From UBA969 sp041694635 (GTDB taxonomy: Bacteria > Planctomycetota > Planctomycetia > Gemmatales > Gemmataceae): 64,000 nt of DNA. Under the pieces are notes generated by a model. That model was given only the letters and a program-made list of their open reading frames with translations, made no database searches and had not been told where the DNA came from. Positions within the stretch are counted from its first letter, which is position 1, and every line of letters begins with the position of its first letter. Both the position numbers and the translations under genes were made by a program. Below, in pieces: positions 33,376 through 42,550 of the stretch. The DNA is taken from positions 124,001-188,000 of the forward strand of contig JBDNHI010000133.1 in NCBI GenBank assembly GCA_041694635.1, read 5' to 3'.

Positions 33376-34869
33376 ATGAAATTAAGTGAATTAACCAATG
33401 GATTATGTGCAGTAATTGCTGAAAAGGGCGTTAAACAGCTTATAACTTTATCGAATCAAGCATTGAGTTTGGGTGCGGACCTCGTGGAACTTAGGTTGGA
33501 TCTACTCGAAGAAGAATTTTCGATACCAGATATTTTACGCTCTATTTCTGGCCCAAAACTGGTGACCATTCGAAGAAAATCGGACGGTGGTTCCTGGATC
33601 CAAGATGAACAAACGAGAATTAATTTTCTTTTGCAGGCCCAGCAGTTCGGGGCTCAGGCAATCGATGTAGAATCAGATTGTTTTCATCATTTTCAAGCTT
33701 CTGACTTATGTTTACGAATTCTTAGTTTTCATCATTTTGCTGAAACCCCAAATAATATTAATGCCTTGCATAAACAATTTGAATCTTTGCAGCCTGATTT
33801 GGTGAAAATTGCCTGTCTTGCAAATAAGAATTCCGATGTTGTAAGAATACTTGGCCTTTATGATCAAGCGAAGATACCATTGATTGCATTCTGTATGGGT
33901 TCGATAGGCTTTCCTTCTCGAATTTTATCATTAACCAAGAAAAGTCCGTGGATGTATGCCAATTTTTCTTTGGAAATGGTGAATGCGCCAGGAATTCCGA
34001 CTTTAAATGATGTTAGAGCGATTTATGATTTGAAAAATTTGTCGACACAAACGGATATTTTTGGTGTGGTGGGTGACCCAATTGGCCATAGTATGAGTCC
34101 AGTTATTCACAATGCCTGTTATCAATTCTTGGGTTATAATGGAGTTTATTTGCCTTTTCATGTTGCTACGGCAGATTTTGAAGCCGCTCTAAAAGGTTAC
34201 GAGTGCCTTCCCGTGAAAGGTTATAGCGTTACTATTCCACATAAAGAAAAAGCTTTTCAATTCGCAAGCTCGTGTTCAAGCTTGGTAAAAGAAATTGGTG
34301 CCGCCAATACTCTGGTTAAAACCAAGGATGGGTTTTATGCGGAAAATACAGATGCAACAGGTATCTTAGCTGCTCTTGAAAATAGGCTTGGTAATACTCT
34401 TTTAGGTAGAAAAGTACTGATTCTTGGTGCTGGTGGGGTTTCTAGGGCTGCTGTTTTTGCACTTAAAAAAGCTGGTTGTATTGTTCATATCACTAATCAT
34501 AATCGCGATCGTGCAGAAAAGTTGGCCCTAGAAGCTAAAGTTATTTGCCTAGATTGGAATAATAGGCATAACTTTAATTCTGGGCTTTTGCTAAACTGCA
34601 CCCCGGTTGGTATGGATCCACTTGTAAATGAGACACCTTGGGATTCTAATTCTTTCTCGAAGGACCATATTGTATTTGATACCGTGTACAATCCGATTGA
34701 AACTCGTTTCCTGATGGAGGCTAAAAAAGCACAAGCTATCACGATTGATGGTTTAGAAATGTTTGTGTGTCAGGCTGCGGAACAATTCAAGCTTTTTACA
34801 TCCTTAAGTGCATCTTTGGATGTAATGAGAAACACTGCTATGAAAAAGTTGCGCAAAACAGAAGTTTAA
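33376..34869 (+). CDS. aroDE: Bifunctional 3-dehydroquinate dehydratase / shikimate dehydrogenase
   Basis: The protein has 497 residues: a type I dehydroquinase (about 1-220) fused to shikimate dehydrogenase (about 228-497). These are two consecutive steps of the shikimate pathway to aromatic amino acids. Dehydroquinase residues visible are VELRLDLLEE, H119 (ILSFHHF) and the Schiff-base lysine K143 (DLVKIACLA). The dehydrogenase shows GVVGDPIGHSMSPVIHN, TIPHK, ENTDATG and the NADP motif ILGAGGVSRAAVF. Such fusions are known in plants, chlamydiae and planctomycetes. aroK follows by 18 bases in an operon. Confidence 0.95.
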   Translation: MKLSELTNGLCAVIAEKGVKQLITLSNQALSLGADLVELRLDLLEEEFSIPDILRSISGPKLVTIRRKSDGGSWIQDEQTRINFLLQAQQFGAQAIDVESDCFHHFQASDLCLRILSFHHFAETPNNINALHKQFESLQPDLVKIACLANKNSDVVRILGLYDQAKIPLIAFCMGSIGFPSRILSLTKKSPWMYANFSLEMVNAPGIPTLNDVRAIYDLKNLSTQTDIFGVVGDPIGHSMSPVIHNACYQFLGYNGVYLPFHVATADFEAALKGYECLPVKGYSVTIPHKEKAFQFASSCSSLVKEIGAANTLVKTKDGFYAENTDATGILAALENRLGNTLLGRKVLILGAGGVSRAAVFALKKAGCIVHITNHNRDRAEKLALEAKVICLDWNNRHNFNSGLLLNCTPVGMDPLVNETPWDSNSFSKDHIVFDTVYNPIETRFLMEAKKAQAITIDGLEMFVCQAAEQFKLFTSLSASLDVMRNTAMKKLRKTEV

Positions 34870-34887
34870 AAAGGAATAGTTTTACTA

Positions 34888-35484
34888 ATGCTTAAGAAAA
34901 ATGTTTATTTGATTGGGCCTCGTGGGTCAGGAAAGTCTACCGTTGGAAAGTTACTGGCGCTTGAATTAGGTTGGACTTTCGTTGATGCTGATGAGGTATT
35001 GGAAAATAAAAGCGGCAGAACGATTTCTGATATTTTCACAACGGATGGGGAACCTGCTTTCCGCATCTTAGAAACTGAATCATTGCGCGAAATTTCAAAC
35101 TCTTCTAAACAGGTCGTTGCAACAGGTGGTGGCGTTATTCTCACTAAAAATAATCGCAAAATTATGGGTAAAAATGGCATTGTCGCTTTCTTACAAGCCG
35201 ATGAGAATACCCTAGCTAAAAGAATCTGGGAGGATCAACTTGCAGGCAAAATCAGGCCTGCTTTGCTTCCCATCTTTATTCCCATCGAGGGCGTTGAACC
35301 AACTCCTCTTTCCGATGACCCTCAAATAAACATTTTAAATGAAGTTAAAGTTGTTTTAGAAAAACGCAGGGCCATCTATCAGCAAAGCTCGGAGATTTGT
35401 TGTAATGTTGATAATGATATGCCTTTAGAAGTTGCGAAATCTCTCGCTACTAATTTAAAAGCAATGAATTGTTTGGAGTTTTAA
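34888..35484 (+). CDS. aroK: Shikimate kinase
   Basis: The protein has 198 residues. It phosphorylates shikimate at the 3-position with ATP. The P-loop GPRGSGKST lies at residues 10-18. The shikimate-binding motifs DADEVLENKSGRTISDIF and ATGGGVIL follow, and AGKIRPAL is the lid region. Slightly longer than the usual 170-180 residues. AAGGA lies twelve bases upstream of ATG 34888. Its stop codon overlaps the start of the prepilin peptidase gene by one base. Confidence 0.95.
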   Translation: MLKKNVYLIGPRGSGKSTVGKLLALELGWTFVDADEVLENKSGRTISDIFTTDGEPAFRILETESLREISNSSKQVVATGGGVILTKNNRKIMGKNGIVAFLQADENTLAKRIWEDQLAGKIRPALLPIFIPIEGVEPTPLSDDPQINILNEVKVVLEKRRAIYQQSSEICCNVDNDMPLEVAKSLATNLKAMNCLEF

Positions 35485-36581
35485 TGTCGCTTCCGGTGAT
35501 AATCTGGTTAGGTTTTGTTTTTGTTACTGGAGCATGTGTTGGTAGCTTTATCAATGTTTGTGTTTTTAGATTGTTAGCTGAAAAAAGTGTTTTTTGGCCC
35601 GGCTCACATTGTGCTAGTTGCTTAAAACCTATTTCTTTTTTTGATAATATTCCCATTTTAAGTTATGTTTTGCTTCAGGGGAAATGCCGTAGTTGTAAAT
35701 CTTTTTTCTCTGTTAGATATTTGCTTGTTGAAGTGTTTACGGCTTCAATGTTTTTAGCAGTATTTCTTTTAGACATTTTTTTTAATGTTCCAAATTATAA
35801 TATTGTAGATGCTAATAGGTGGCAAATTGGTTTTGGTGTAATACCGTTTAGTTGCTGGGCAACTTTTATTTCGCATGCGACTTTACTTTCTTTTTTATTA
35901 ACTGCATCACTTACAGATCTTGAAAAAATGGAAATTCCATTAGGCATTACTGTAACGGGAACGATATTTGGTATTATTTTTTCAGCTTTTCAGGCTTGGC
36001 CATTTCCTGATGATCTAGGAAGTATTCGACAGTTTGAGTTCGTGTTAAAAGATTGGCCCGTAAAACCAAATCTCCCGCAAGGTTCAATTCCTTGGCCTGT
36101 GTGGTTTCCTGATTTACAATTATTTTCAGGTAATAGTTTCTTAAATGGAATTTTAAGTTCATTAGCAGGGATTTTTGTAGGTACTTTTTTGGTCCGAGGT
36201 ATTCGGTTTACTTATTCCGTGGGCAGGGGAATTGAAGGAATGGGTTTAGGAGATGCTGATCTAATGATGATGGTAGGTGCTTTTTGGGGTTGGCAATTAG
36301 TTGTTGTTGCTTTTTTTCTTGCAGTTATACCTGCTTTCTTTTTTGGAATTCTTCAGTTGTTTTCTAAGGGTGAGCAGGCTTTTCCTTTTGGGCCTTCGCT
36401 TGCTATTTCTTCTGTCGCAACTTTTTATTGCTGGAGATACCTTTCACCCTATATTCAGCCTGTTTTTTTTGAATTTCAAGTCTTATTCATTTTAACTTTA
36501 TTTAGTGCTGTTTCTTTATTGATTATTAGTTTTATTTTCAGATTGTTAAATAAGTTCCGTTCACCAGAACTTGGGGGTTGA
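35484..36581 (+). CDS. Prepilin peptidase (A24 family)
   Basis: The protein has 365 residues from ATG 35484, chosen because GGAG lies seven bases upstream and the start overlaps the aroK stop by one base. It cleaves type IV prepilin or pseudopilin leader peptides and usually N-methylates the new N-terminus. The N-terminal domain has GSFINVCVFRLL and two CxxC pairs (CASC, CRSC) found in bifunctional enzymes. The aspartic protease residues lie in LTDLEKMEIPLG and GMGLGDADLMMMVGAF. Several membrane segments are visible. No pilin or type II secretion gene is in the window, so its substrates are elsewhere. Confidence 0.93.
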   Translation: MSLPVIIWLGFVFVTGACVGSFINVCVFRLLAEKSVFWPGSHCASCLKPISFFDNIPILSYVLLQGKCRSCKSFFSVRYLLVEVFTASMFLAVFLLDIFFNVPNYNIVDANRWQIGFGVIPFSCWATFISHATLLSFLLTASLTDLEKMEIPLGITVTGTIFGIIFSAFQAWPFPDDLGSIRQFEFVLKDWPVKPNLPQGSIPWPVWFPDLQLFSGNSFLNGILSSLAGIFVGTFLVRGIRFTYSVGRGIEGMGLGDADLMMMVGAFWGWQLVVVAFFLAVIPAFFFGILQLFSKGEQAFPFGPSLAISSVATFYCWRYLSPYIQPVFFEFQVLFILTLFSAVSLLIISFIFRLLNKFRSPELGG

Positions 36582-36612
36582 ATCGGTTATTTGATATAAA
36601 ATTAATAGGTGT

Positions 36613-37995
36613 ATGCAATTTTATAAGATGGAACTGTTTATGCTTCTTAGTTTATTTAAAAATCTTTTAGGGTTTATTCCTTGGACTATTCTCCTTTTCG
36701 CATTGTTGGTTGTTTATCGCCCTGACTTCTTTTTTAAAACCGATGTGCATAAACAAAGCAATTCTACTAGATCTGCGATTTCTGTTCCCGTTACAGTTGA
36801 TAAAGTTATTGCTCGATCTTTGGCACGAACTATCAAGGCTACTGGTTCTTTTAAAGGGTTAGAAACAATTGCAATTATTTCAAAAGTGGAGGGCAGGGTT
36901 AGTAGGGTATTCCACGACATAGGTGATGAGGTATATCCGGGTGAGCCTTTGCTTTCGATTGATGAGACAGATTTTAAGCTTGGAGTTTCTGAGGCTAAAA
37001 GATCCTTGGAACTAGAAATGTCTAAACTTGGTTTATCTGAAATGCCTAGCGATAAATTTGATCTCAGTCGCTTGCCTATGGTCGCAAAAGCCAACATTCT
37101 TGAAAAAAATGCATCTAATAAACTTGAAAGATTTAGAAGGCTGGGAACCGCTTCTTCAATTGAAGAGCGTGACCAATACGATACAGAAGCAAAGGTTGCA
37201 AAGGTAAATCTGGAAAATGCAATTCTCGAAGCTAATACTTCTTTGGCTACTGCTCGTTATAAGCAGGCATTACTGTATACAGCAGAGCAAAAACTTAAGG
37301 ATACTAAGTTGGTAGTTCCTTCAGTGGTTCAGCCTGGTGGATCAGATTATTCTAATTATATATCTTTATTAGATGGAAAAACTCCTTTTATTGTTTATCA
37401 TAAAAGTGTTTCTGAGGGTGAATTAGTTCATCTGAATCCTACTGAACCGCTTTTTCGGATCACACTTGATCGAGTTTTAAAACTTCAAGTTGCATTATCT
37501 GAAAGAGAATTATTGCGTGTTAAGGTTGGGCAAATTGTTTTGGTTCAGGTTGAAGCTTATCCTGGGAGAAGCTTTACTGGTGCCCTTGCTCGCATTTACC
37601 CTACTATTGATCCGAGTAGCCGAACTTTTCTAATTGAAATTGCGGTACTTAATATTAAGCGTGAACTTAAGCCTGGTTTTTTTGCCAAGGTTTCTATCGA
37701 AATTGATAAAGTCGATAATGTTTTGACTGTGCCTGAAGAATCTATAATTACTTTTGCAGGTGTTAATAAAGTTTTTAAAATTGAAGGTCAAAAAGTAAAG
37801 GCGTGCGAAATAAAAATAGGTCAGAGGATTTTAGTTTCTAACGGTAACCAAGTTGATAATTGGGTTGAAATTATAGGCGGACTTAAAATAGGTGATCAGA
37901 TTGTTACAACTGGCCAAAATAGCCTTGCTGAAGATTCTATAGTTAAAATCCGTGAACCTAATTTACTCGACCCCGAAAGTAATAAAGATTTCTAA
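36613..37995 (+). CDS. RND efflux periplasmic adaptor (membrane fusion protein)
   Basis: The protein has 460 residues: an N-terminal membrane anchor (about 15-37), the biotinyl-lipoyl-like half (SKVEGRVSRVFHDIGDEV, then VSEGELVHLNPTEPLFRI), a helical hairpin between the two halves, then beta-barrel and membrane-proximal domains (RTFLIEIAVLN, LKPGFFAKVSIEI, ILTVPEESI-like VLTVPEESI). It links an inner-membrane RND pump to an outer-membrane channel. The pump gene follows with a TAATG overlap. ATG 36628 and ATG 36640 are alternative starts. No outer-membrane TolC-type gene is adjacent. Confidence 0.92.
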   Translation: MQFYKMELFMLLSLFKNLLGFIPWTILLFALLVVYRPDFFFKTDVHKQSNSTRSAISVPVTVDKVIARSLARTIKATGSFKGLETIAIISKVEGRVSRVFHDIGDEVYPGEPLLSIDETDFKLGVSEAKRSLELEMSKLGLSEMPSDKFDLSRLPMVAKANILEKNASNKLERFRRLGTASSIEERDQYDTEAKVAKVNLENAILEANTSLATARYKQALLYTAEQKLKDTKLVVPSVVQPGGSDYSNYISLLDGKTPFIVYHKSVSEGELVHLNPTEPLFRITLDRVLKLQVALSERELLRVKVGQIVLVQVEAYPGRSFTGALARIYPTIDPSSRTFLIEIAVLNIKRELKPGFFAKVSIEIDKVDNVLTVPEESIITFAGVNKVFKIEGQKVKACEIKIGQRILVSNGNQVDNWVEIIGGLKIGDQIVTTGQNSLAEDSIVKIREPNLLDPESNKDF

Positions 37996-40900
37996 TGGCA
38001 ATATGGGACCTATGCATTCGAAGGCCAGTTTTTACTTCTATGTTAATGGCGGCCCCTATCGTCCTTGGCCTCTTTGGTTATTTTCGCCTTGGTGTTGACC
38101 TTTTTCCTGATGTTGATGTTCCCGTTGTCATCGTTACTACCACCCTTCGTGGGGCTAGTGTTGAAGAGATGGAAACCAGTGTTACCAAACTTATCGAGGA
38201 GACCGTTAATACCGTTAGCTCAATCGATGAACTTCGATCCACAACTAAAGAAGGGGTCTCTACTGTTGTTGTCCAATTTAGGGTAGAGAAAAATGGTCAA
38301 GTTGCTGCTGAAGAAATTGAAGCCAAGGTTAGATCAGTTTTAAACCAGTTACCTCTAAATACCGATACACCTATTATAGATCGTTTTGATATTAGTGCTG
38401 CTCCCGTTGTTTCTCTTGCTATTTCTGGTAAAAGGGATCTGCGCGAAATCACTCATATCGCCAAGAAAACTATTAAAGAAAATCTTGAAACACTTACGGG
38501 GGTTGGGGCAGTTACTATTGTTGGAGGACGGCAGCGTGCGATTCAAATTACAGTCGACCCAGACCGACTATTAAAATATCCAGGCATTTCTATCGCAGAA
38601 GTTCGCAACACTCTCCTTAAAGAAAACCAAGAATTGCCCGGGGGTAAAGTTGACCAAGGTAAAGTCGAGCTTTCTCTGCGTACTATTGGCAGAGTGATCT
38701 CTGTTCAAGATATTCGAAAATTGATCATTACTTCTCGCAACGGGCTTCCTATTCGAATTGAAGATGTTGCACGAATTGAAGATTCCTTTGAAGAACCTCA
38801 TAATCTAAGTCGGCTTTGGACTGCTTCTGAAAATCAAATAAATTTAATTTCTTCAGGTGGGAATGCAGTTACTTTGTTTGTTCAAAAGCAGACTGGTGCG
38901 AATACCGTTCAGGTGGTCGATAGGGTACGCGCCCGACTTGATGAATTAATAACCGCATTGCCTCCTGATATTCGTATTGAAACAATACGCGATCAATCTC
39001 GATTTATTCGCGGGGCAATTGAAGAGATTAAACGCCACGGAGCGATGGCTGTTGTACTCGTTAGCCTTACAATTCTTATTTTTATTAGGGATTGGCGTAC
39101 AACATTGATTGCATCGTTTTCGATTCCTGCTTCGATTGCGGGTACCTTTGCGCTTATGGATTTTCTTGGGCTTACTCTTAATAATATGACGGTACTTGGT
39201 TTAATTCTTGCGGTCGGAATTGTCATTGATGATGCGGTTGTGGTCCACGAAAATATATTTAGATATATGGAAGAAAAGAAAAAATCTGCACTCGAAGCTG
39301 CGGGGCAGGCCACTTCTGAAATAGCTATGGCGGTTACCGCAACTACTTTGTCCCTGGTTGTTATTTTCCTCCCTATCGTTTTTATGGGGGGCCAAGTTGG
39401 TAGGTTCTTCAATAGTTTTGGGCTTGTCATTGCTTTTGCAATTCTTATGAGTCTGTTTGTTAGCTTAACTATGACACCTATGCTTTGTTCCAGATTTCTT
39501 AAATTAGAGGAAATTATTCATGGCACAAAATCTGGCATAGTTTGGCGCTTTGTTGAATCTGTTTATATGGTTATTTTGCAATATGCGATGGCACATCGCA
39601 GCTTTATAATTCTTCTTTCTGTGGGATTATTGTTGTTCACGCCCTGGCTTTTTACAGTGGTAGGGATGGAATTTGTCCCCCGGGATGATCAGGGGGAATT
39701 TCAAGTCGCAATTCTTTTGCCCGAAGGTTTTTCCTTAGAGCGTGCTGACCAAGAAGTGGGTAACCTCGAGCAAAAATTTCGCTCTCTTCCGGCAGTTACA
39801 CATACTTTCACCGTGATTGGCGATACCACGAGTAGGTTAGGAAAAGGGCAGGGCGATATTTCTACTGCTAATATTTATGTAAGGCTTCACGATTTAGGAA
39901 ATAGGAGTGTCAGCCAGTTTGATGTAATGAAAATGGCCCGTGAAATTGTCTCAGATTTTCCTGATTTGCGTGCTTCCGTTCAAGATATTTCTGCTTTTCA
40001 AGAAACTGGTTTTAAGCAAGTTATGGTGGATCTTAATATTCGTGGTCCAGATATCGAAAAATTAAAGAATATTTCCAATGAAATGGTTGCTTGGATGAAA
40101 ACGCAACCCAATTTTGTTGATGTGGATTCAAGTCTTTCTTTTCGAAAGCCTGAACTTCTTATCGTGCCAGATAGGGATCGCCTTTCCGATTTAGGGGTCT
40201 CACTCGATACCCTGAATTCTACCGTTAATGTCCTAGTTGGTGGAGAACCAATCGGAAAATTTAAAGAGGAAGATGAACAGTATGATATTTGGTTAAGGGC
40301 AGATAAACAATTTCGTAATGATAAAGAAACTATCTCTCGATTAACATTACCTTCAATTAAGCCTGGCATTGGGGCTGTCGAGTTGGGGAATGTTGCCACC
40401 ATTCGGAACGCTCTTGGCCCCGCAAGTATTGAAAGGTTTTACAGACAAAGGCAGGTAGTTCTTTCTGCAAATTTAGAAGGTATGCCTACAGGAAAGGCCG
40501 TTGAAATTATTAAACAGAAGTTGAAAACAATGGATTTGCCACCCAATTATCAATATGAGTTTCTTGGCCAAGCCAAGATGCTTGCGGAGCAAGTTTCTAG
40601 TTTTATCATTGCGTTTAATCTTAGTTTTTTATTTATGTATATGATTTTAGCTGCTCAGTTTGAAAGCTTTGTTCATCCAATTAGCATTATGATTGCCCTC
40701 CCTTTGACTATTCCATTTGCAATTGTTGCTTTGATTTTAATGCGAACCAATTTAGATATTTATGCCATGTTTGGTTTATTTATGCTGTTTGGAATCGTGA
40801 AGAAGAATGGAATATTGCAAATTGATTACACAAATCAACTGCGTAAAAATGGGATGAATCAACTTGATGCTATTCTTGAAGCTAACCGCACTAGGCTTCG

Positions 40901-41114
40901 TCCTATTCTTATGACCACAGTTATGTTGATCGCGGCGATGATTCCTATGGCTTTGGGGCAGGGGCACGGCGCTGCTTCTCGTGCTGGCCTTGCTAAAGTT
41001 ATTATGGGTGGTCAGGCATTATCGCTTCTTCTAACCTTGCTAATAACGCCTGTAACTTATTCATTATTAGACGATTTAGGGAATTGGGTGCGAAAAAAAA
41101 ATGTAGTTTCATAA
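37995..41114 (+). CDS. RND multidrug efflux transporter, AcrB/HAE1 type
   Basis: The protein has 1,039 residues with the classic two-fold RND layout: twelve membrane helices and two large periplasmic loops. Visible features are the N-terminal RRPVFTSMLMAAPIVLGLFG, GVDLFPDVDVPV, the helix-4 proton-relay region GIVIDDAVVVHENIFR, and the C-terminal LFGIVKKNGILQIDYTNQLR. It exports small molecules using the proton gradient. The start codon overlaps the adaptor stop by one base, so adaptor and pump are co-translated. The substrate cannot be read. No regulator gene is adjacent. Confidence 0.95.
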   Translation: MAIWDLCIRRPVFTSMLMAAPIVLGLFGYFRLGVDLFPDVDVPVVIVTTTLRGASVEEMETSVTKLIEETVNTVSSIDELRSTTKEGVSTVVVQFRVEKNGQVAAEEIEAKVRSVLNQLPLNTDTPIIDRFDISAAPVVSLAISGKRDLREITHIAKKTIKENLETLTGVGAVTIVGGRQRAIQITVDPDRLLKYPGISIAEVRNTLLKENQELPGGKVDQGKVELSLRTIGRVISVQDIRKLIITSRNGLPIRIEDVARIEDSFEEPHNLSRLWTASENQINLISSGGNAVTLFVQKQTGANTVQVVDRVRARLDELITALPPDIRIETIRDQSRFIRGAIEEIKRHGAMAVVLVSLTILIFIRDWRTTLIASFSIPASIAGTFALMDFLGLTLNNMTVLGLILAVGIVIDDAVVVHENIFRYMEEKKKSALEAAGQATSEIAMAVTATTLSLVVIFLPIVFMGGQVGRFFNSFGLVIAFAILMSLFVSLTMTPMLCSRFLKLEEIIHGTKSGIVWRFVESVYMVILQYAMAHRSFIILLSVGLLLFTPWLFTVVGMEFVPRDDQGEFQVAILLPEGFSLERADQEVGNLEQKFRSLPAVTHTFTVIGDTTSRLGKGQGDISTANIYVRLHDLGNRSVSQFDVMKMAREIVSDFPDLRASVQDISAFQETGFKQVMVDLNIRGPDIEKLKNISNEMVAWMKTQPNFVDVDSSLSFRKPELLIVPDRDRLSDLGVSLDTLNSTVNVLVGGEPIGKFKEEDEQYDIWLRADKQFRNDKETISRLTLPSIKPGIGAVELGNVATIRNALGPASIERFYRQRQVVLSANLEGMPTGKAVEIIKQKLKTMDLPPNYQYEFLGQAKMLAEQVSSFIIAFNLSFLFMYMILAAQFESFVHPISIMIALPLTIPFAIVALILMRTNLDIYAMFGLFMLFGIVKKNGILQIDYTNQLRKNGMNQLDAILEANRTRLRPILMTTVMLIAAMIPMALGQGHGAASRAGLAKVIMGGQALSLLLTLLITPVTYSLLDDLGNWVRKKNVVS

Positions 41115-41167
41115 TAATAGAATTATGGTTTTGAAAGTATTCCTAGAATAGAGTTGTTGAATAAATA

Positions 41168-41800
41168 ATGGATCTTCTTACCCCTGAAAAAAAAATTATC
41201 ATTGTTGATTACGGTATGGGAAACCTTCGAAGTGTTCAAAAAGCATTTGAAAAGGTTGGATTCGCTGCTTTTATCTCCGATGATCCGGTTCAAATTAATA
41301 ATGCAGATAAGTTAGTTCTTCCCGGGGTTGGGGCTATTCGTGATGCAATCGGCAGAATTCGCGAAATTGGCCTAGAAAAACCTATTCTTAATCATCTTCA
41401 TTCCGATAAACCATTTTTCGGAATTTGTTTGGGGCTGCAAATGCTTTTTGAGAATTGCTATGAAGATGGCAAACACCGCGGCTTAGGATTTTATCGCGGT
41501 GATGTGGTTATGTTTAGTAAAGCTGAAAATCTTAAAATTCCACATATGGGATGGAATCAACTAAAAATAAACAAAGATGTGCCTATATTTAAGGAATATC
41601 CTAAAGGTGCTTCGGTATATTTTGTGCATTCTTATTTTGCTAGACCTGAAAATAATGAAATAGTTGCAGCTTGGTCAGATTATCCAATGCCCTTTGCTGC
41701 CGCAGTTGGCGATAACCGTAGAATTGCAACACAGTTTCATCCCGAGAAAAGTCAGTCCGTCGGTTTAGAGATGCTAAGGCAATTTGCATTACTTTCCTAA
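41168..41800 (+). CDS. hisH: Imidazole glycerol phosphate synthase, glutaminase subunit
   Basis: The protein has 210 residues. The class I glutaminase triad is C87 (FFGICLGLQMLF), H191 and E193 (QFHPEKSQ). The N-terminal IIVDYGMGNLRSV is typical of HisH. It supplies ammonia to HisF for imidazole-glycerol-phosphate formation in histidine synthesis. hisA follows immediately, forming a partial his operon; hisF is not in the window. Confidence 0.96.
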   Translation: MDLLTPEKKIIIVDYGMGNLRSVQKAFEKVGFAAFISDDPVQINNADKLVLPGVGAIRDAIGRIREIGLEKPILNHLHSDKPFFGICLGLQMLFENCYEDGKHRGLGFYRGDVVMFSKAENLKIPHMGWNQLKINKDVPIFKEYPKGASVYFVHSYFARPENNEIVAAWSDYPMPFAAAVGDNRRIATQFHPEKSQSVGLEMLRQFALLS

Positions 41801-41829
41801 ATTTTAACATGATATTTTATGAGGTTTTA

Positions 41830-42543
41830 ATGCTGGTAATTCCTGCTATCGATCTTCGCGCTGGTAAGTGTGTGCGTTTAAAACAGGGTGATTATGCACA
41901 GGAAACAATTTATTCTGTTCGGCCGTTTGAAATGGCACACGCTTGGCAGAATCAGGGGGCACAGTATCTTCACCTTGTTGATTTAGATGGCGCCAAGTCG
42001 GGTAAAATTGAAAATGGTACTGCAATTCAAGAAATTCTTAGCCAAGTTACCATTCCTTGTGAACTAGGTGGGGGAATTCGTGACGAGCAAACTATTGCTT
42101 TGGCTTTGGATTGGGGTATTGATCGTGTTATTATTGGTACAAAAGCAATAAAAGATCCTGATTGGCTTTATAATATGGCTGTGAAATTTCCTGGGAAAGT
42201 TGCGCTTGGCATTGATGCCAAAGGGGGAAGCATTGCTGTTGCTGGTTGGCTTGAACTTTCTGAAATTACTGTCGATCAGTTTTTGTTGAAAGTAAACAAT
42301 TGGCCTCTTGCTGCTATTATTTACACTGATATTTCTAAGGATGGTATGCTTGCTGGGCCAAATATTGATACAACTGCAAGCCTGGCTTCTAAATCTAAAT
42401 CCCTTGTTATTGCCTCCGGTGGTGTTTCTTCTCCAAGTGATATTTTAAATTTGAAAAAGGTAGGAGTTAAAGCCTGTATTGTTGGTAAAGCTCTTTACGA
42501 TGGTAAAATGACACTAAAAGACGCATTGATTGCAGCTAGCTAA
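41830..42543 (+). CDS. hisA: Phosphoribosylformimino-AICAR ribotide isomerase
   Basis: The protein has 237 residues from ATG 41830. This start is chosen because GAGG lies five bases upstream and the protein then begins MLVIPAIDLRAGKCVRL like other HisA proteins; an ATG at 41809 would add seven residues. It is a TIM barrel with catalytic aspartates D8 (PAIDLR) and D129 (LGIDAKGG). Phosphate sites are CELGGGIR and IASGGVSS. YTDISKDGMLAGPN is the diagnostic HisA segment. It isomerises ProFAR to PRFAR in histidine synthesis. Confidence 0.96.
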   Translation: MLVIPAIDLRAGKCVRLKQGDYAQETIYSVRPFEMAHAWQNQGAQYLHLVDLDGAKSGKIENGTAIQEILSQVTIPCELGGGIRDEQTIALALDWGIDRVIIGTKAIKDPDWLYNMAVKFPGKVALGIDAKGGSIAVAGWLELSEITVDQFLLKVNNWPLAAIIYTDISKDGMLAGPNIDTTASLASKSKSLVIASGGVSSPSDILNLKKVGVKACIVGKALYDGKMTLKDALIAAS

Positions 42544-42550
42544 ATAGACT

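Noticed and set aside
38993..39430. 145-codon minus-strand open frame inside the RND pump gene
   Set aside because: Shadow of the RND gene; low-complexity Ser/Thr/Ile composition typical of an antisense frame.
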